NCBI RefSeq assembly: GCF_003202235.1
Contig: NZ_MASU01000001.1
Span: 248,001-312,000 of the forward strand
Direction of reading: 5' to 3'
DNA length: 64,000 bases
Origin: Prauserella flavalba
GTDB taxonomy: Bacteria > Actinomycetota > Actinomycetes > Mycobacteriales > Pseudonocardiaceae
The notes under the pieces are model-generated. The model saw only the letters and a list, made by a program, of their open reading frames with translations, did no database searches and was not told where the DNA came from. Position numbers and translations under genes: made by a program. Shown here one piece after another: positions 24,604-32,871 of this stretch; position 1 is the stretch's first letter; every line of letters begins with the position of its first letter.

Positions 24604-26447
24604 CGTCCAACACCGCCAGCAACACCGCCAGTGCCGACGCCGCCCTCGCCGCCACGGGTGATGCCCGGCCGACACTGCCCGGCAGGCTGCTCGCGAACGC
24701 GAGCGAACGCGGGAAGTCGGTGGCGCTGCGCGAGAAGTACCGCGGTTACTGGCGCGAGTGGACGTGGGCCGAGTACGCCCACCGCGTCGCGTGCGTCGCG
24801 GCCGGGTTGCGCGAGCTGGGTGTGGAGCCGGGCACGCGGGTAGCCGTGCACGCCGAGAACCGGCCGGAATGGGTGATCGCGGACCTCGCCGTGCAGGGCC
24901 TCGGCGCGCAGTGTGTCGGCGTGTACCCGACCTCGCCCGAGAGCGAGGTGGAGTACCTGCTCGGCCACTGCGGTGCCCGCGTGCTGATCGCCGAGGACGA
25001 GGAGCAGCTCGACAAGGCGCTCGCCGTGCGCGACCGGCTGCCCGAGCTCCGGCACATCGTGGTGATCGATCCGCGCGGGATCCGCCAGGAGGGGCTGCTG
25101 ACGTTCGCGGAGCTGGAGGAGCGGGGCGCGGCGAGCGGCGATCCGCTCGCGGCGTTCACGGACTCCGTGGCCGCACTCGACCCCGCCACCCCCGCGATCA
25201 TCGTCTACACCTCGGGCACCACGGGGCCTCCGAAGGGCGCGCTGCTCTCACACCTCAACCTCGTCGCGTCGGCGAGCACGTTCGTCGGCGCGCTCGGCGG
25301 CTCGCCGTCCGACGAGGTGCTCAGCTACCTGCCGCTGTGTCACATCGCCGAGCGGCTCACGTCGGTGATCGACTCGGTGTGGGCGGGCTCGGTGGTGAAC
25401 TTCGGCGAGGGCGGCGCGTCGTTCACCCACGACCTGCGCGACATCCAGCCCACCGTGTTCCTCGGCGTGCCCAGGGTGTGGGAGAAGATGCTCGCCGGTG
25501 TCGAGCTGCGCATGGCCGACGCATCGCGGCTCAAACGCGCCCTCTACCGCCTGTGCCTTCGCCAGGGCAGGCGCATCGCGCCCCGCCGGATGCGCGGTTC
25601 GACGACGATCGCCGACCGGATCGTGCTCGCGCTGTGCGAGCTGCTCGTCTTCCGTGCGCTGAGGGAGAAGCTCGGCCTGGTGCGGGTGCGCGTGGCGCTC
25701 AGCGGCGCCGCGCCGATCGCCCCGCAAGTGCTGGAGTACCTGTGGGCCATCGGCGTCGCCGTGCGCGAGGGCTACGGGCAGACCGAGAACACCGCGATCT
25801 GCACGCTCACGCCACCCGGCGACGTCCGGCTCGGCTCGGTCGGCACCGCGCTGCCGGGCGTGGAGCTGCGGATCGCCGACGACGGCGAGATCCTCACGCG
25901 CTCGGCAGGCGTGTTCCTCGGCTACCTCGACAACCCGGAGGCCACCGCGGCGACGATCACCGAGGACGGCTGGCTGCACACCGGCGACGTCGGGGAACTC
26001 GACGAGGACGGCTTCCTGCGCATCACCGACCGCAAGAAGGACATCATCATCACCGCGGGCGGCAAGAACGTCTCGCCGTCGGAGATCGAGAACCTGCTGA
26101 AGGTCTCGCCGTACATCCGCGAGGCCGTGGTGATCGGCGACCGCCGCAGGCACCTCACGGCACTGATCGGCATCGAGCTCGACACGGTGGGCGACTGGGC
26201 CCGCCGCCGCGACCTCGCCTACACGACCTACGCCGACCTGTCCGCGAAACCGGAGGTGCACGCGCTCGTCGAGGGCGTGCTCACCGAGGCCAACCAGCGG
26301 CTCGCCAGCGTGGAGCAGGTCAAGCGGTTCACGCTCATCGGCAAGGAGCTCGACCACGAGGGCGGCGAGCTGACGGCGACCCAGAAGGTCAAGCGCAGAG
26401 CCATCGAGCAGCGCTTCGCGGCGGAGATCGAGGCGATGTACGAATGA
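24600..26447 (+). CDS. Long-chain-type AMP-dependent acyl-CoA ligase embedded in the ABC operon
   Basis: A 615-residue ANL-superfamily ligase similar to long-chain fatty acyl-CoA synthetases. The P-loop is IIVYTSGTTGPPKGALLSHL, with YLPLCHIAERL, GYGQTENTA, the ATP-binding DGWLHTGDVGELDEDGFLRI and a C-terminal Lys motif around GGELTATQKVKR. It presumably activates a carboxylic acid to its CoA thioester. Its position between transporter ATPase and permease genes (four-base overlaps on both sides) suggests that the imported ligand is itself a carboxylate trapped by CoA ligation. The substrate is unknown. Confidence 0.9.
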   Translation: MTSNTASNTASADAALAATGDARPTLPGRLLANASERGKSVALREKYRGYWREWTWAEYAHRVACVAAGLRELGVEPGTRVAVHAENRPEWVIADLAVQGLGAQCVGVYPTSPESEVEYLLGHCGARVLIAEDEEQLDKALAVRDRLPELRHIVVIDPRGIRQEGLLTFAELEERGAASGDPLAAFTDSVAALDPATPAIIVYTSGTTGPPKGALLSHLNLVASASTFVGALGGSPSDEVLSYLPLCHIAERLTSVIDSVWAGSVVNFGEGGASFTHDLRDIQPTVFLGVPRVWEKMLAGVELRMADASRLKRALYRLCLRQGRRIAPRRMRGSTTIADRIVLALCELLVFRALREKLGLVRVRVALSGAAPIAPQVLEYLWAIGVAVREGYGQTENTAICTLTPPGDVRLGSVGTALPGVELRIADDGEILTRSAGVFLGYLDNPEATAATITEDGWLHTGDVGELDEDGFLRITDRKKDIIITAGGKNVSPSEIENLLKVSPYIREAVVIGDRRRHLTALIGIELDTVGDWARRRDLAYTTYADLSAKPEVHALVEGVLTEANQRLASVEQVKRFTLIGKELDHEGGELTATQKVKRRAIEQRFAAEIEAMYE

Positions 26448-27340
26448 CGGCTTTCCTCCAGAACTGCTTCGCCGGGCTCTCGCTCGGCTCCACGTACGCC
26501 TTGGTGGCGCTGGGTTTCGTGGTGATCTTCAAGTCCACCGGCGTGATCAACTTCGCGCAGGGTGGGCTGCTCGCGCTCGGCGCCTACCTCGGCTACACGT
26601 TCTCTAACAACCTCGCCGTCGCGTTCGGGGTCGCGGTGCTGCTGTGCTGCGCCTCGGCGGCGCTGGTCGGGGCGACGTTCGAGCGGATCGTGTTGCGCCG
26701 CATGGTGGGACAACCGCCGTTCGCGGTCATCATGATCACCATCGGCCTGCTGTTCATCCTCGAACCGATGATCACCGCGATCTGGGGCTTCGACCAGAAA
26801 CAGATCACCAACCCGTGGAACATCCGCACGGTCGAGGCGGGCGGGCTCGTGTTCGGCGTGCGCGACCTGTGGACGATCGGCCTCACCGCCGCCGTCGTGG
26901 CCGCGTTCTTCGTGTTCTTCCGGTACTCCTCGCTCGGGCTCGCCATGCGCGTCACCGCGTTCGACCCCGAGGCGGCGCTCGCGCAGGGCATCAGCGCGCG
27001 CCGCGTGTACGCGACGTCGTGGGCCATCGCGGCGGCGCTCGCCGCGCTCGCCGGGATCCTCATGGCGGCGGGGCCGGGCGGGCTGACGCCGTCGATCGGG
27101 TTCATCGCGCTCGCCGCGTTCCCGGCGATGATCCTCGGCGGCATGGACTCACCGGCGGGCGCGGTGCTGGGCGGGCTGGTGATCGGGCTCGCGGAGGCGC
27201 TCACGCGGGGCTACCAGGACGAGCTGTTCTCGTGGGCCGGCTCCAACGTGTCGGTGATCGTGCCGTACCTGCTGATGATCGTGATCCTCCTGATCCGTCC
27301 CTACGGGCTGCTCGGCACCAAGGAAGTGAGGCGGGTCTGA
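26444..27340 (+). CDS. livH: LivH-type ABC transporter permease
   Basis: A 298-residue membrane protein with about eight helices. Family features are SLGSTYALVALGFVVIFKST followed by GVINFAQGGLLALGAY near the N-terminus, MRVTAFDPEAALAQGISARR in the cytosolic loop, and the C-terminal PAMILGGMDSPAGAVLGGLV. It forms the translocation pore with the LivM-type subunit. ATG 26444 overlaps the ligase stop by four bases. Confidence 0.92.
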   Translation: MTAFLQNCFAGLSLGSTYALVALGFVVIFKSTGVINFAQGGLLALGAYLGYTFSNNLAVAFGVAVLLCCASAALVGATFERIVLRRMVGQPPFAVIMITIGLLFILEPMITAIWGFDQKQITNPWNIRTVEAGGLVFGVRDLWTIGLTAAVVAAFFVFFRYSSLGLAMRVTAFDPEAALAQGISARRVYATSWAIAAALAALAGILMAAGPGGLTPSIGFIALAAFPAMILGGMDSPAGAVLGGLVIGLAEALTRGYQDELFSWAGSNVSVIVPYLLMIVILLIRPYGLLGTKEVRRV

Positions 27341-28434
27341 TGGGCGCGCACCGCAACGTGACCAGGGGCTACGCCGACGAGCTTCGCCTGTTCGGCACGC
27401 CGCTCGCGCGCACCGGTCTCGCCGCGCTGGTCGTGGTGTTCCTCGTGCTGCCGACGGTGGTGCAGAACGACTTCTGGCTCTCGGTGCTGATCTACGTCGG
27501 CATCACCGCGATCGGGGCGATCGGCCTGAACCTGCTGACCGGCTACTGTGGACAGATCTCGCTCGGGCACGCGTTCTTCATCGGTGCGGGCGCGTACGCC
27601 GCGGCGAGGGTCGGTGGCGAGATCGGGCTGCCGCTGCCGTTGTGGCTGCTGGCGGCGGCCGCGATCGGTGCCGCGCTCGGCGGGCTCATCGGCCCGTTCA
27701 CGCTACGCCTTCGCGGGCACTACCTCGCGATCGTCACCCTCGGGCTCGTGTTCATCGGCGAGCACCTGTGGCGCAACCTCACCGATCTCACCGGCGGCAA
27801 CTCGGGCACGCCGGTGACGGCGGGCGCGTCGATCGGGCCCATCGACTTCAACTCGCTCAACCTGTTCGGCGAGAGCTACTCCCGCAATCAGGGCTGGTTC
27901 TGGCTCGTGTGGGGGCTGGTCGCGCTGGTGGCGCTGCTCGCGAAGAACCTCGTGCGCACAAGGCCGGGCAGAGCGCTGCAGGCGGTGCGCGACCGCGACC
28001 AGGCGGCCGAGGTGATCGGCGTGCGCGCCGGCCAGTACAAGATCGGCGCGTTCATGCTCTCCAGCGCGATCGCGGCGATGGCGGGAGCGCTCTTCGGCTC
28101 GTACCAGCAGTTCGTGAGTCCCGACGAGTGGAACCTGCTGCTGTCCATCCAGTACATCGCGATCGTCATCGTCGGCGGGCTCGGCACGATCTTCGGTGCC
28201 GTGCTCGGAGCGATCTTCGTCGGCGCGCTACCCGCGCTCATCGATCGCTACAGCGAGGCCATCCCCGGCGTTCAGACCAGCGTCGGCGGCGAGGGCTTCA
28301 TCAGTGTGTTCGCACTCAACCAGGCCCTGTTCGGGCTGCTGATCGTGCTGTTCCTGGTGTTCGAGCCACGGGGGCTGGCCGGCATCTGGCTACGGATCAA
28401 GGCCTATTTCAAGGCCTGGCCCTTCTCCTACTGA
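27340..28434 (+). CDS. livM: LivM-type ABC transporter permease
   Basis: A 364-residue membrane protein with about nine helices. LivM hallmarks include GLNLLTGYCGQISLGHAFF, TLRLRGHYLAIVTLGL, the coupling loop LQAVRDRDQAAEVIGVRAGQ and IVIVGGLGTIFGAVLGA. Its ATG shares one base with the livH stop (TGATG). Together with LivH, LivF, LivG and the binding protein it completes the importer. Confidence 0.92.
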   Translation: MGAHRNVTRGYADELRLFGTPLARTGLAALVVVFLVLPTVVQNDFWLSVLIYVGITAIGAIGLNLLTGYCGQISLGHAFFIGAGAYAAARVGGEIGLPLPLWLLAAAAIGAALGGLIGPFTLRLRGHYLAIVTLGLVFIGEHLWRNLTDLTGGNSGTPVTAGASIGPIDFNSLNLFGESYSRNQGWFWLVWGLVALVALLAKNLVRTRPGRALQAVRDRDQAAEVIGVRAGQYKIGAFMLSSAIAAMAGALFGSYQQFVSPDEWNLLLSIQYIAIVIVGGLGTIFGAVLGAIFVGALPALIDRYSEAIPGVQTSVGGEGFISVFALNQALFGLLIVLFLVFEPRGLAGIWLRIKAYFKAWPFSY

Positions 28435-28450
28435 GGCAAGGAGGCTCGTC

Positions 28451-29740
28451 ATGTACGCGAAGCGGTGGAGATCCTGGCAATACGGGCTGGCGCTGGCGGG
28501 CGCGGCGCTGCTGGTGGCCGCGTGCGGCGGCGCCGGTGACGAGGGCGATACCGGCGGCGGGCAGGCGGGCGAGCCCGCCAGCGGCGTCGGATTCGACGGC
28601 ACGACGATCAAGCTCGGCGTGCTGAGCCCGCTCTCCGGTCCGATCGCCGTGATCGGCCAACCGTTGACCGAGGGCAACAAGGTGTGGTTCGACGCGCTCA
28701 ACGCCAAGGGCGGCGTCGCGGGCAAGTACAAGGTGGAGCTGGTCCAGGAGGACACGCAGTACAAGCCGGACGTCACCGTGCAGCAGTACAACAAGGTGAA
28801 GGGCGAGGTCGTCGCGTTCACCCAGGTACTCGGCACGGCCCCGACGCTCGCGGTGCTGCCGCTGCTCGACTCCGACAACATGCTCGCCGCACCGGCGTCG
28901 CTCGACGCGTTCTGGGTGCGGGAGCAGCACCTGCTGCCGGTGGGTGCGCCGTACCAGATCCAGGCGATCAACTCGATGCAGCACTACCTCACCGAGGGCG
29001 GCGGCAACCGGCAGTCGCGGATCTGCACGATGGTGCAGGACGACGTCTACGGCGAGGCGGGCCAGCAGGGCGTCGACTTCGCTGCGGAGCAGCTCGGCTT
29101 CACGGTGGCCAACACCCAGAAGTTCAAGGTGGGCACGGAGAACTACGCGGGCCAGATCGGCGCGCTGGCAGCGGCCCGCTGCGAGATGGTGTTCCTGACG
29201 GCGACGCCGACCGACGCGGGCAAGATCTGGGGCACGGCGGCGCAGGCGCGGTTCGCGCCGAAGTGGTACGCCCAGTCACCGAGCTTCGTCAACGCCTTGG
29301 CGAAGTCGGCCGTGGCGCCGTACCTGCGGCAGTACGTGACGATCGCCGCCGAGGGCACCGAATGGGGTGACACCTCGGTGCCCGGCATGAAGCAGATGAT
29401 CGACGACGTCGAGAAGTACGCGCCGCAGCAGCAGCCCGACTACTACTTCGCGTTCGGCTACAACCAGGCGCGTGCGATGACGGCGGTGCTGGAGAAGGCC
29501 GTGGAGAACGGCGACCTCTCCCGCGACGGCGTCATGAAGGCCAGCGAGCAGATCGGCACGCTGTCGTTCCAGGGGCTCACGGGCGACTACACCTACGGCC
29601 CGGCGGCGAAGCGCAACCCGCCACGCTCGACGACGCTGTTCTCGGTGGACCCGGACAAGCCCTTCGGCCTTGCCACGCTGAAGTACAACTTCACCTCCGA
29701 CGCCGCCAAACAATTCCAGTTCGAAAAAGCCAACCCCTAG
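28451..29740 (+). CDS. Branched-chain-type ABC substrate-binding lipoprotein
   Basis: A 429-residue type I periplasmic-binding-fold lipoprotein. The signal peptide ends in the lipobox LLVAAC, so Cys25 is lipidated. The mature domain begins after a Gly-rich linker with IKLGVLSPLSGPIAVIGQPL and shows YKVELVQEDTQYKPDVTVQQ. ATG 28451 has AAGGAGG at seven bases. It is last in the five-protein importer operon plus ligase. Repeat copy D starts ten bases after the stop. The ligand is not identifiable, but the embedded ligase points to a carboxylate. Confidence 0.9.
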   Translation: MYAKRWRSWQYGLALAGAALLVAACGGAGDEGDTGGGQAGEPASGVGFDGTTIKLGVLSPLSGPIAVIGQPLTEGNKVWFDALNAKGGVAGKYKVELVQEDTQYKPDVTVQQYNKVKGEVVAFTQVLGTAPTLAVLPLLDSDNMLAAPASLDAFWVREQHLLPVGAPYQIQAINSMQHYLTEGGGNRQSRICTMVQDDVYGEAGQQGVDFAAEQLGFTVANTQKFKVGTENYAGQIGALAAARCEMVFLTATPTDAGKIWGTAAQARFAPKWYAQSPSFVNALAKSAVAPYLRQYVTIAAEGTEWGDTSVPGMKQMIDDVEKYAPQQQPDYYFAFGYNQARAMTAVLEKAVENGDLSRDGVMKASEQIGTLSFQGLTGDYTYGPAAKRNPPRSTTLFSVDPDKPFGLATLKYNFTSDAAKQFQFEKANP

Positions 29741-29749
29741 GCTCACCTT

Positions 29750-29800
29750 CCCCCAAGGCCACCTTTGTTGCGTTGAACGCAACAAAGGTGGCCTTGGGGG
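29750..29800. repeat. Palindromic 3'-end repeat, copy D (near-perfect 51-bp palindrome)
   Basis: Two 25-base arms (29750-29774 and 29776-29800) are exact reverse complements around a single G. The left arm starts CCCCCAAGGCCACCTTTG and ends TTGCGTT. It lies between the convergent substrate-binding protein and aminotransferase genes, nine bases from either stop, so it could terminate both transcripts. Confidence 0.9.
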
Positions 29801-29808
29801 GCAGTAAC

Positions 29809-31080
29809 TCAGGCTGTCAGGGCCGCGTTGATGCCGGCTTCGATCGTGTCGGCGAGCAGGGTCAGCTCGGCTTCGGTGATCGTCAGCGGTGGGGAGACGA
29901 CCAGAGCGTTGCCGCAGAGCACGCGCACGATCGCCCCGCGTTCCCTGACCGCCTTCTGCATGCGGGTGATCAGGCCCTTGTCGCCCGCGAGGATGTCGGC
30001 CTCGATCTCCACCGCACCGATCAGCCCGGTGCCTCCGCGCACCTCGGCCACCGCCGAATGGTCCGCGAGCCGCAGCAGAGCGTCGTGCAGCGGCTTCTCC
30101 AGCTCCCGCGAGCGCGCCAGCAGGTTCTCCCGCTCCAGGATGTCGAGGTTCGCCAGCGCCGCCGCGGCCACGCTCGGGTGCCCCGAGTACGTCGGCCCGT
30201 GCATGAACGGCGCCCCCGGCGCCTCCCAGAAGACGTCCGACACCCTCGCCGAGACGGCCACCCCGCCCAGCGGCAGATACCCGCTCGTGACGCCCTTGGC
30301 GAAGGTGATCATGTCCGGCCGCAGGCCCCAGCGCTCGACCCCGAACCAGCCGCCGAGCCTGCCGAACCCGCCGATCACCGAGTCGGCGATGAACAGCACG
30401 TCGTTCTCCGCGCAGATCTTCGCCACGGCTTCCAGGTAGCCGGGTTCCGGCGGCCGGGCCCCGCCCGCGCCGATCACGGGCTCGGCGAAGAACGCGGCCA
30501 CCTTCTCCGCACCGATGCGCTCGATCGCCGCCCGCAGCTCCTCGGCGTCGTCGTAGGCGACGCGCGTGGCCTCGGCGACGAGCGGGCCGAAGCCGTGCCG
30601 GTTGCCCTCGATGCCCGCGATGCTGGTGCCGAGCCCATTGGTGCCGTGATAGGACTGCCGCCTGCTGATCAGGTGGGTCCGCTCCGGCTCGCCGCGGCGC
30701 GCCCAGTACAGCCGAGCGAGCTTGGCCGCGGTGTCGATGGACTCGCCGCCGCCCGTGGTCAGGAAGATCTTCGCCTCGTCCATCGGCGCGAGTCCGGACA
30801 GCCGCCGCGCGAGCTCCTCGGCGGGCTCGTTGGAGTAGTCGTTGAACGTGAAGTAGTTGTCGAGGCGCCGCATCTGCTCGGCGACGGCGTCGACGATCTC
30901 CGTGCGCCCGTGCCCCACGTTGCAGTACCAGAGCCCCGCGGTGCCGTCGAGATAGCGCTTGCCGTCGCGGTCGTAGAGCCACACGCCCTCGGCGCGGTCC
31001 ACGACGAACTTGTCGTCCTTGACCTCCGCCATGTTGGCGAAGGGGTGCCACAGCCGCGACTGCCCCGATCCGGTTGCCAT
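29809..31080 (-). CDS. Class III (omega-amino acid type) PLP aminotransferase
   Basis: A 423-residue fold-type I aminotransferase. N-terminal features are RLWHPFANMAEVKDD and GTAGLWYCNVGHGR, typical of omega-transaminases acting on amines or beta-alanine-like substrates. The phosphate-binding loop is TTGGGESIDTAAKLAR. The PLP aspartate motif reads ADSVIGGFGRLG, with Ser in place of the usual Glu of DEVxTGFGR. The Schiff-base Lys is in ITFAKGVTSGYLPLGG. ATG 31078-31080 is preceded by AAAGGAGAGGG. The M20 peptidase gene ends 14 bases upstream on the same strand, so the two probably form an operon. Confidence 0.88.
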   Translation of the reverse strand: MATGSGQSRLWHPFANMAEVKDDKFVVDRAEGVWLYDRDGKRYLDGTAGLWYCNVGHGRTEIVDAVAEQMRRLDNYFTFNDYSNEPAEELARRLSGLAPMDEAKIFLTTGGGESIDTAAKLARLYWARRGEPERTHLISRRQSYHGTNGLGTSIAGIEGNRHGFGPLVAEATRVAYDDAEELRAAIERIGAEKVAAFFAEPVIGAGGARPPEPGYLEAVAKICAENDVLFIADSVIGGFGRLGGWFGVERWGLRPDMITFAKGVTSGYLPLGGVAVSARVSDVFWEAPGAPFMHGPTYSGHPSVAAAALANLDILERENLLARSRELEKPLHDALLRLADHSAVAEVRGGTGLIGAVEIEADILAGDKGLITRMQKAVRERGAIVRVLCGNALVVSPPLTITEAELTLLADTIEAGINAALTA

Positions 31081-31094
31081 CCCTCTCCTTTCGT

Positions 31095-32504
31095 TCAGGC
31101 CGTGGCGTGCGCGTGCAGGATGCGTGCCACGGCCTCGGTCACCCGCTCGGTCTGCTCCAGGTGCAGCCACTCGTCGGGCACGTGCGCGTTGTTGCCGGGG
31201 CCTCGCGGCCCGGTGACCACGAACTGCGCGTCGGGGTAGGCCCGCCCGAACAGCCCGAGGAACGGGATGGTGCCACCGAGCCCGAGCGCCCGCCAGGGCT
31301 TTCCGAACACCTCAGCGCTCACCTCGTCCAATGTGGACTCCAGCCACGGTGCCCTCGGCGTGGCGTTCCAGCCGTCGGCGGCCTCGGCCCTCGCCAGCTC
31401 CACCTGCGCACCGAACGGGACGTCCGTGGTGAGCGCCTTCTCGATGGCCTGCAGCGCCGAACCGGCGTCGACGGTTGGCGGCAGGCGGAAGCTCAGCTTG
31501 AGGCTCGTGTACGGGCGCAGCACGTTGCCCGCGTCGAGGATCGGCGGGAGCCCGTCGGCCCCGGTGATGGAGAGCGTGGTGCGCCAGGTGTTGTTGAGCA
31601 CCAGCTCGACGGGGTCGTCGCTGACGTAGCGCACCCCGTCGGCCAGCGGAAGCTGCGGCGTGAGGAACCCCTCCTCCGCGGCGACCCTGATCTCGGCGAG
31701 CCGGTCGGCGGGCACCTCCACCTCCAGCTCGGGCAGCTTCATGCGGCCCGTGCGCGGATCCTCGATACGGTCGAGCAGCTCCCGCAGCACCCGGAAACTG
31801 CTGGGCACGAGCCCACTGCCGTGCCCCGAGTGCACGCCGGAGGTGAGCACGCGGACAGTGAGGTCGAGGAACGCGATGCCGCGCAGCGACGTGGCGAGCC
31901 AGAGCCGCTCGTAGTCGGCGCCCGAGGTGTCGAGACACACCACGAGGCCAACGCGGCCGAGCCGTCCGGCGAGGTGTTCGAGGTAGGCGGCGAGGTCGGG
32001 GCTGCCGGACTCCTCGCCGGTCTCCAGCAGCACCACCGTGCGCGCGTGCCTGCCACCGGCAGCGTGCAGGGCCTCCAGCGCCGTGGCAGCCGCGTAACCG
32101 GCGTAGCCGTCGTCGCCCGCGCCGCGGCCGTAGAGCTTCTCGTCCTTCACCACGGGCGTCCACGGCCCGAGTCCCGGCGACCACGTGCCCGCCGCTGGTT
32201 GCTTGTCGAGGTGGCCGTACACGACCACGGTCTCGGTAGTGGTGGCCTCGCGGGCCGGTACGTCGAGCAGGAGCACCGGGGTGCGCCCGGGGAGCTCGAC
32301 GACCTCGGCCGTCGCGCCCGCGATGGGCCGCTCGGCGAGATAGGCCCGCACGTGCTCGACGGCGGCGTGGAGGTGGCCGGTTCTCGCCCAGTCCGCGTCG
32401 AAGGCGGGGGAGAGCGCCGGGATGGCGACGAACTCGGAGAGGCCGGCCAGTGCCTCTCGTGCCCACAGGTTCCTTACCGTCTCCCGCACCAGTCGCTCGT
32501 CCAT
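31095..32504 (-). CDS. M20 family metallopeptidase, paralogue 2
   Basis: A 469-residue M20 zinc peptidase with the same metal-site motifs as paralogue 1: VVVYGHLDKQP, GRGAGDDGYAGYAA, LETGEESGSPDL and NAHVPDEWLHL. By eye the two proteins agree at about two thirds of positions, with colinear insertions, so they arose by duplication. ATG 32502-32504 is chosen because MDERLVRETVRNLW aligns exactly with the start of paralogue 1. It leads an operon with the aminotransferase, suggesting that a released amino compound is transaminated. Confidence 0.9.
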   Translation of the reverse strand: MDERLVRETVRNLWAREALAGLSEFVAIPALSPAFDADWARTGHLHAAVEHVRAYLAERPIAGATAEVVELPGRTPVLLLDVPAREATTTETVVVYGHLDKQPAAGTWSPGLGPWTPVVKDEKLYGRGAGDDGYAGYAAATALEALHAAGGRHARTVVLLETGEESGSPDLAAYLEHLAGRLGRVGLVVCLDTSGADYERLWLATSLRGIAFLDLTVRVLTSGVHSGHGSGLVPSSFRVLRELLDRIEDPRTGRMKLPELEVEVPADRLAEIRVAAEEGFLTPQLPLADGVRYVSDDPVELVLNNTWRTTLSITGADGLPPILDAGNVLRPYTSLKLSFRLPPTVDAGSALQAIEKALTTDVPFGAQVELARAEAADGWNATPRAPWLESTLDEVSAEVFGKPWRALGLGGTIPFLGLFGRAYPDAQFVVTGPRGPGNNAHVPDEWLHLEQTERVTEAVARILHAHATA

Positions 32505-32871
32505 GCCTCTGATCGTGGCACGAAAGGGTTGTGGCACACGTCACAGCGGGTGTACCGACTGGTAAGGACGCGCCACCGGCGGGCGACGGACTCCTGCGGC
32601 GAAGGGCTGGTTAACGCCCGTTCGCACCACCGACTTTCGGCGGACCCAAGGTCGGTCTTCCTAGCGTTTCCGCAGCTCAGCCGCCGATTCGCGGCAACGA
32701 AACGGACTCGGGGCCTCTCCAGAACCGGCCGGTTCGTGCCAGGATGACGACGTGAACCGTCACCGCCGACGGACACCCGAGCGCTCGGACCCGAGATGCG
32801 AAAGGTGGCCGCCGGTGCGCCGTAGCGACCGCCACAAGCGGCTGCGCGGCACGATCCCAAGGAGATAGCGC
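32505..32871. other. Divergent intergenic region between M20 peptidase and bkdA
   Basis: This 367-base gap separates divergent starts. It contains GTACC-GACT-GGTAA (32552-32565), which resembles the operator half-sites near fadE5 but is short. It also contains a possible Arg-rich leader frame (32752-32868) that ends just before bkdA. I find no convincing -35/-10 pair and no RNA gene. Confidence 0.4.
32752..32868 (+). CDS. Possible Arg-rich leader peptide upstream of bkdA
   Basis: A 38-residue frame starting at GTG 32752, with about 15 arginines, one Cys and one Trp (RSDPRCERWPPVRRSDRHKR in the middle). It ends with the codons AGG-AGA-TAG, which are themselves part of the AAGGAG ribosome site of bkdA. 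Its stop lies three bases before the bkdA ATG, so translation of the frame could be coupled to bkdA. AGA/AGG codons are rare in such genomes and four occur here. No homologue is recognised, and a chance frame in GC-rich DNA is quite possible. Confidence 0.25.
   Translation: MNRHRRRTPERSDPRCERWPPVRRSDRHKRLRGTIPRR

Noticed and set aside
32552-32565. GTACC-GACT-GGTAA as a regulon operator upstream of bkdA
   Set aside because: Short symmetric core without the GAGTAGG half-site; kept only as a remark on the intergenic region.
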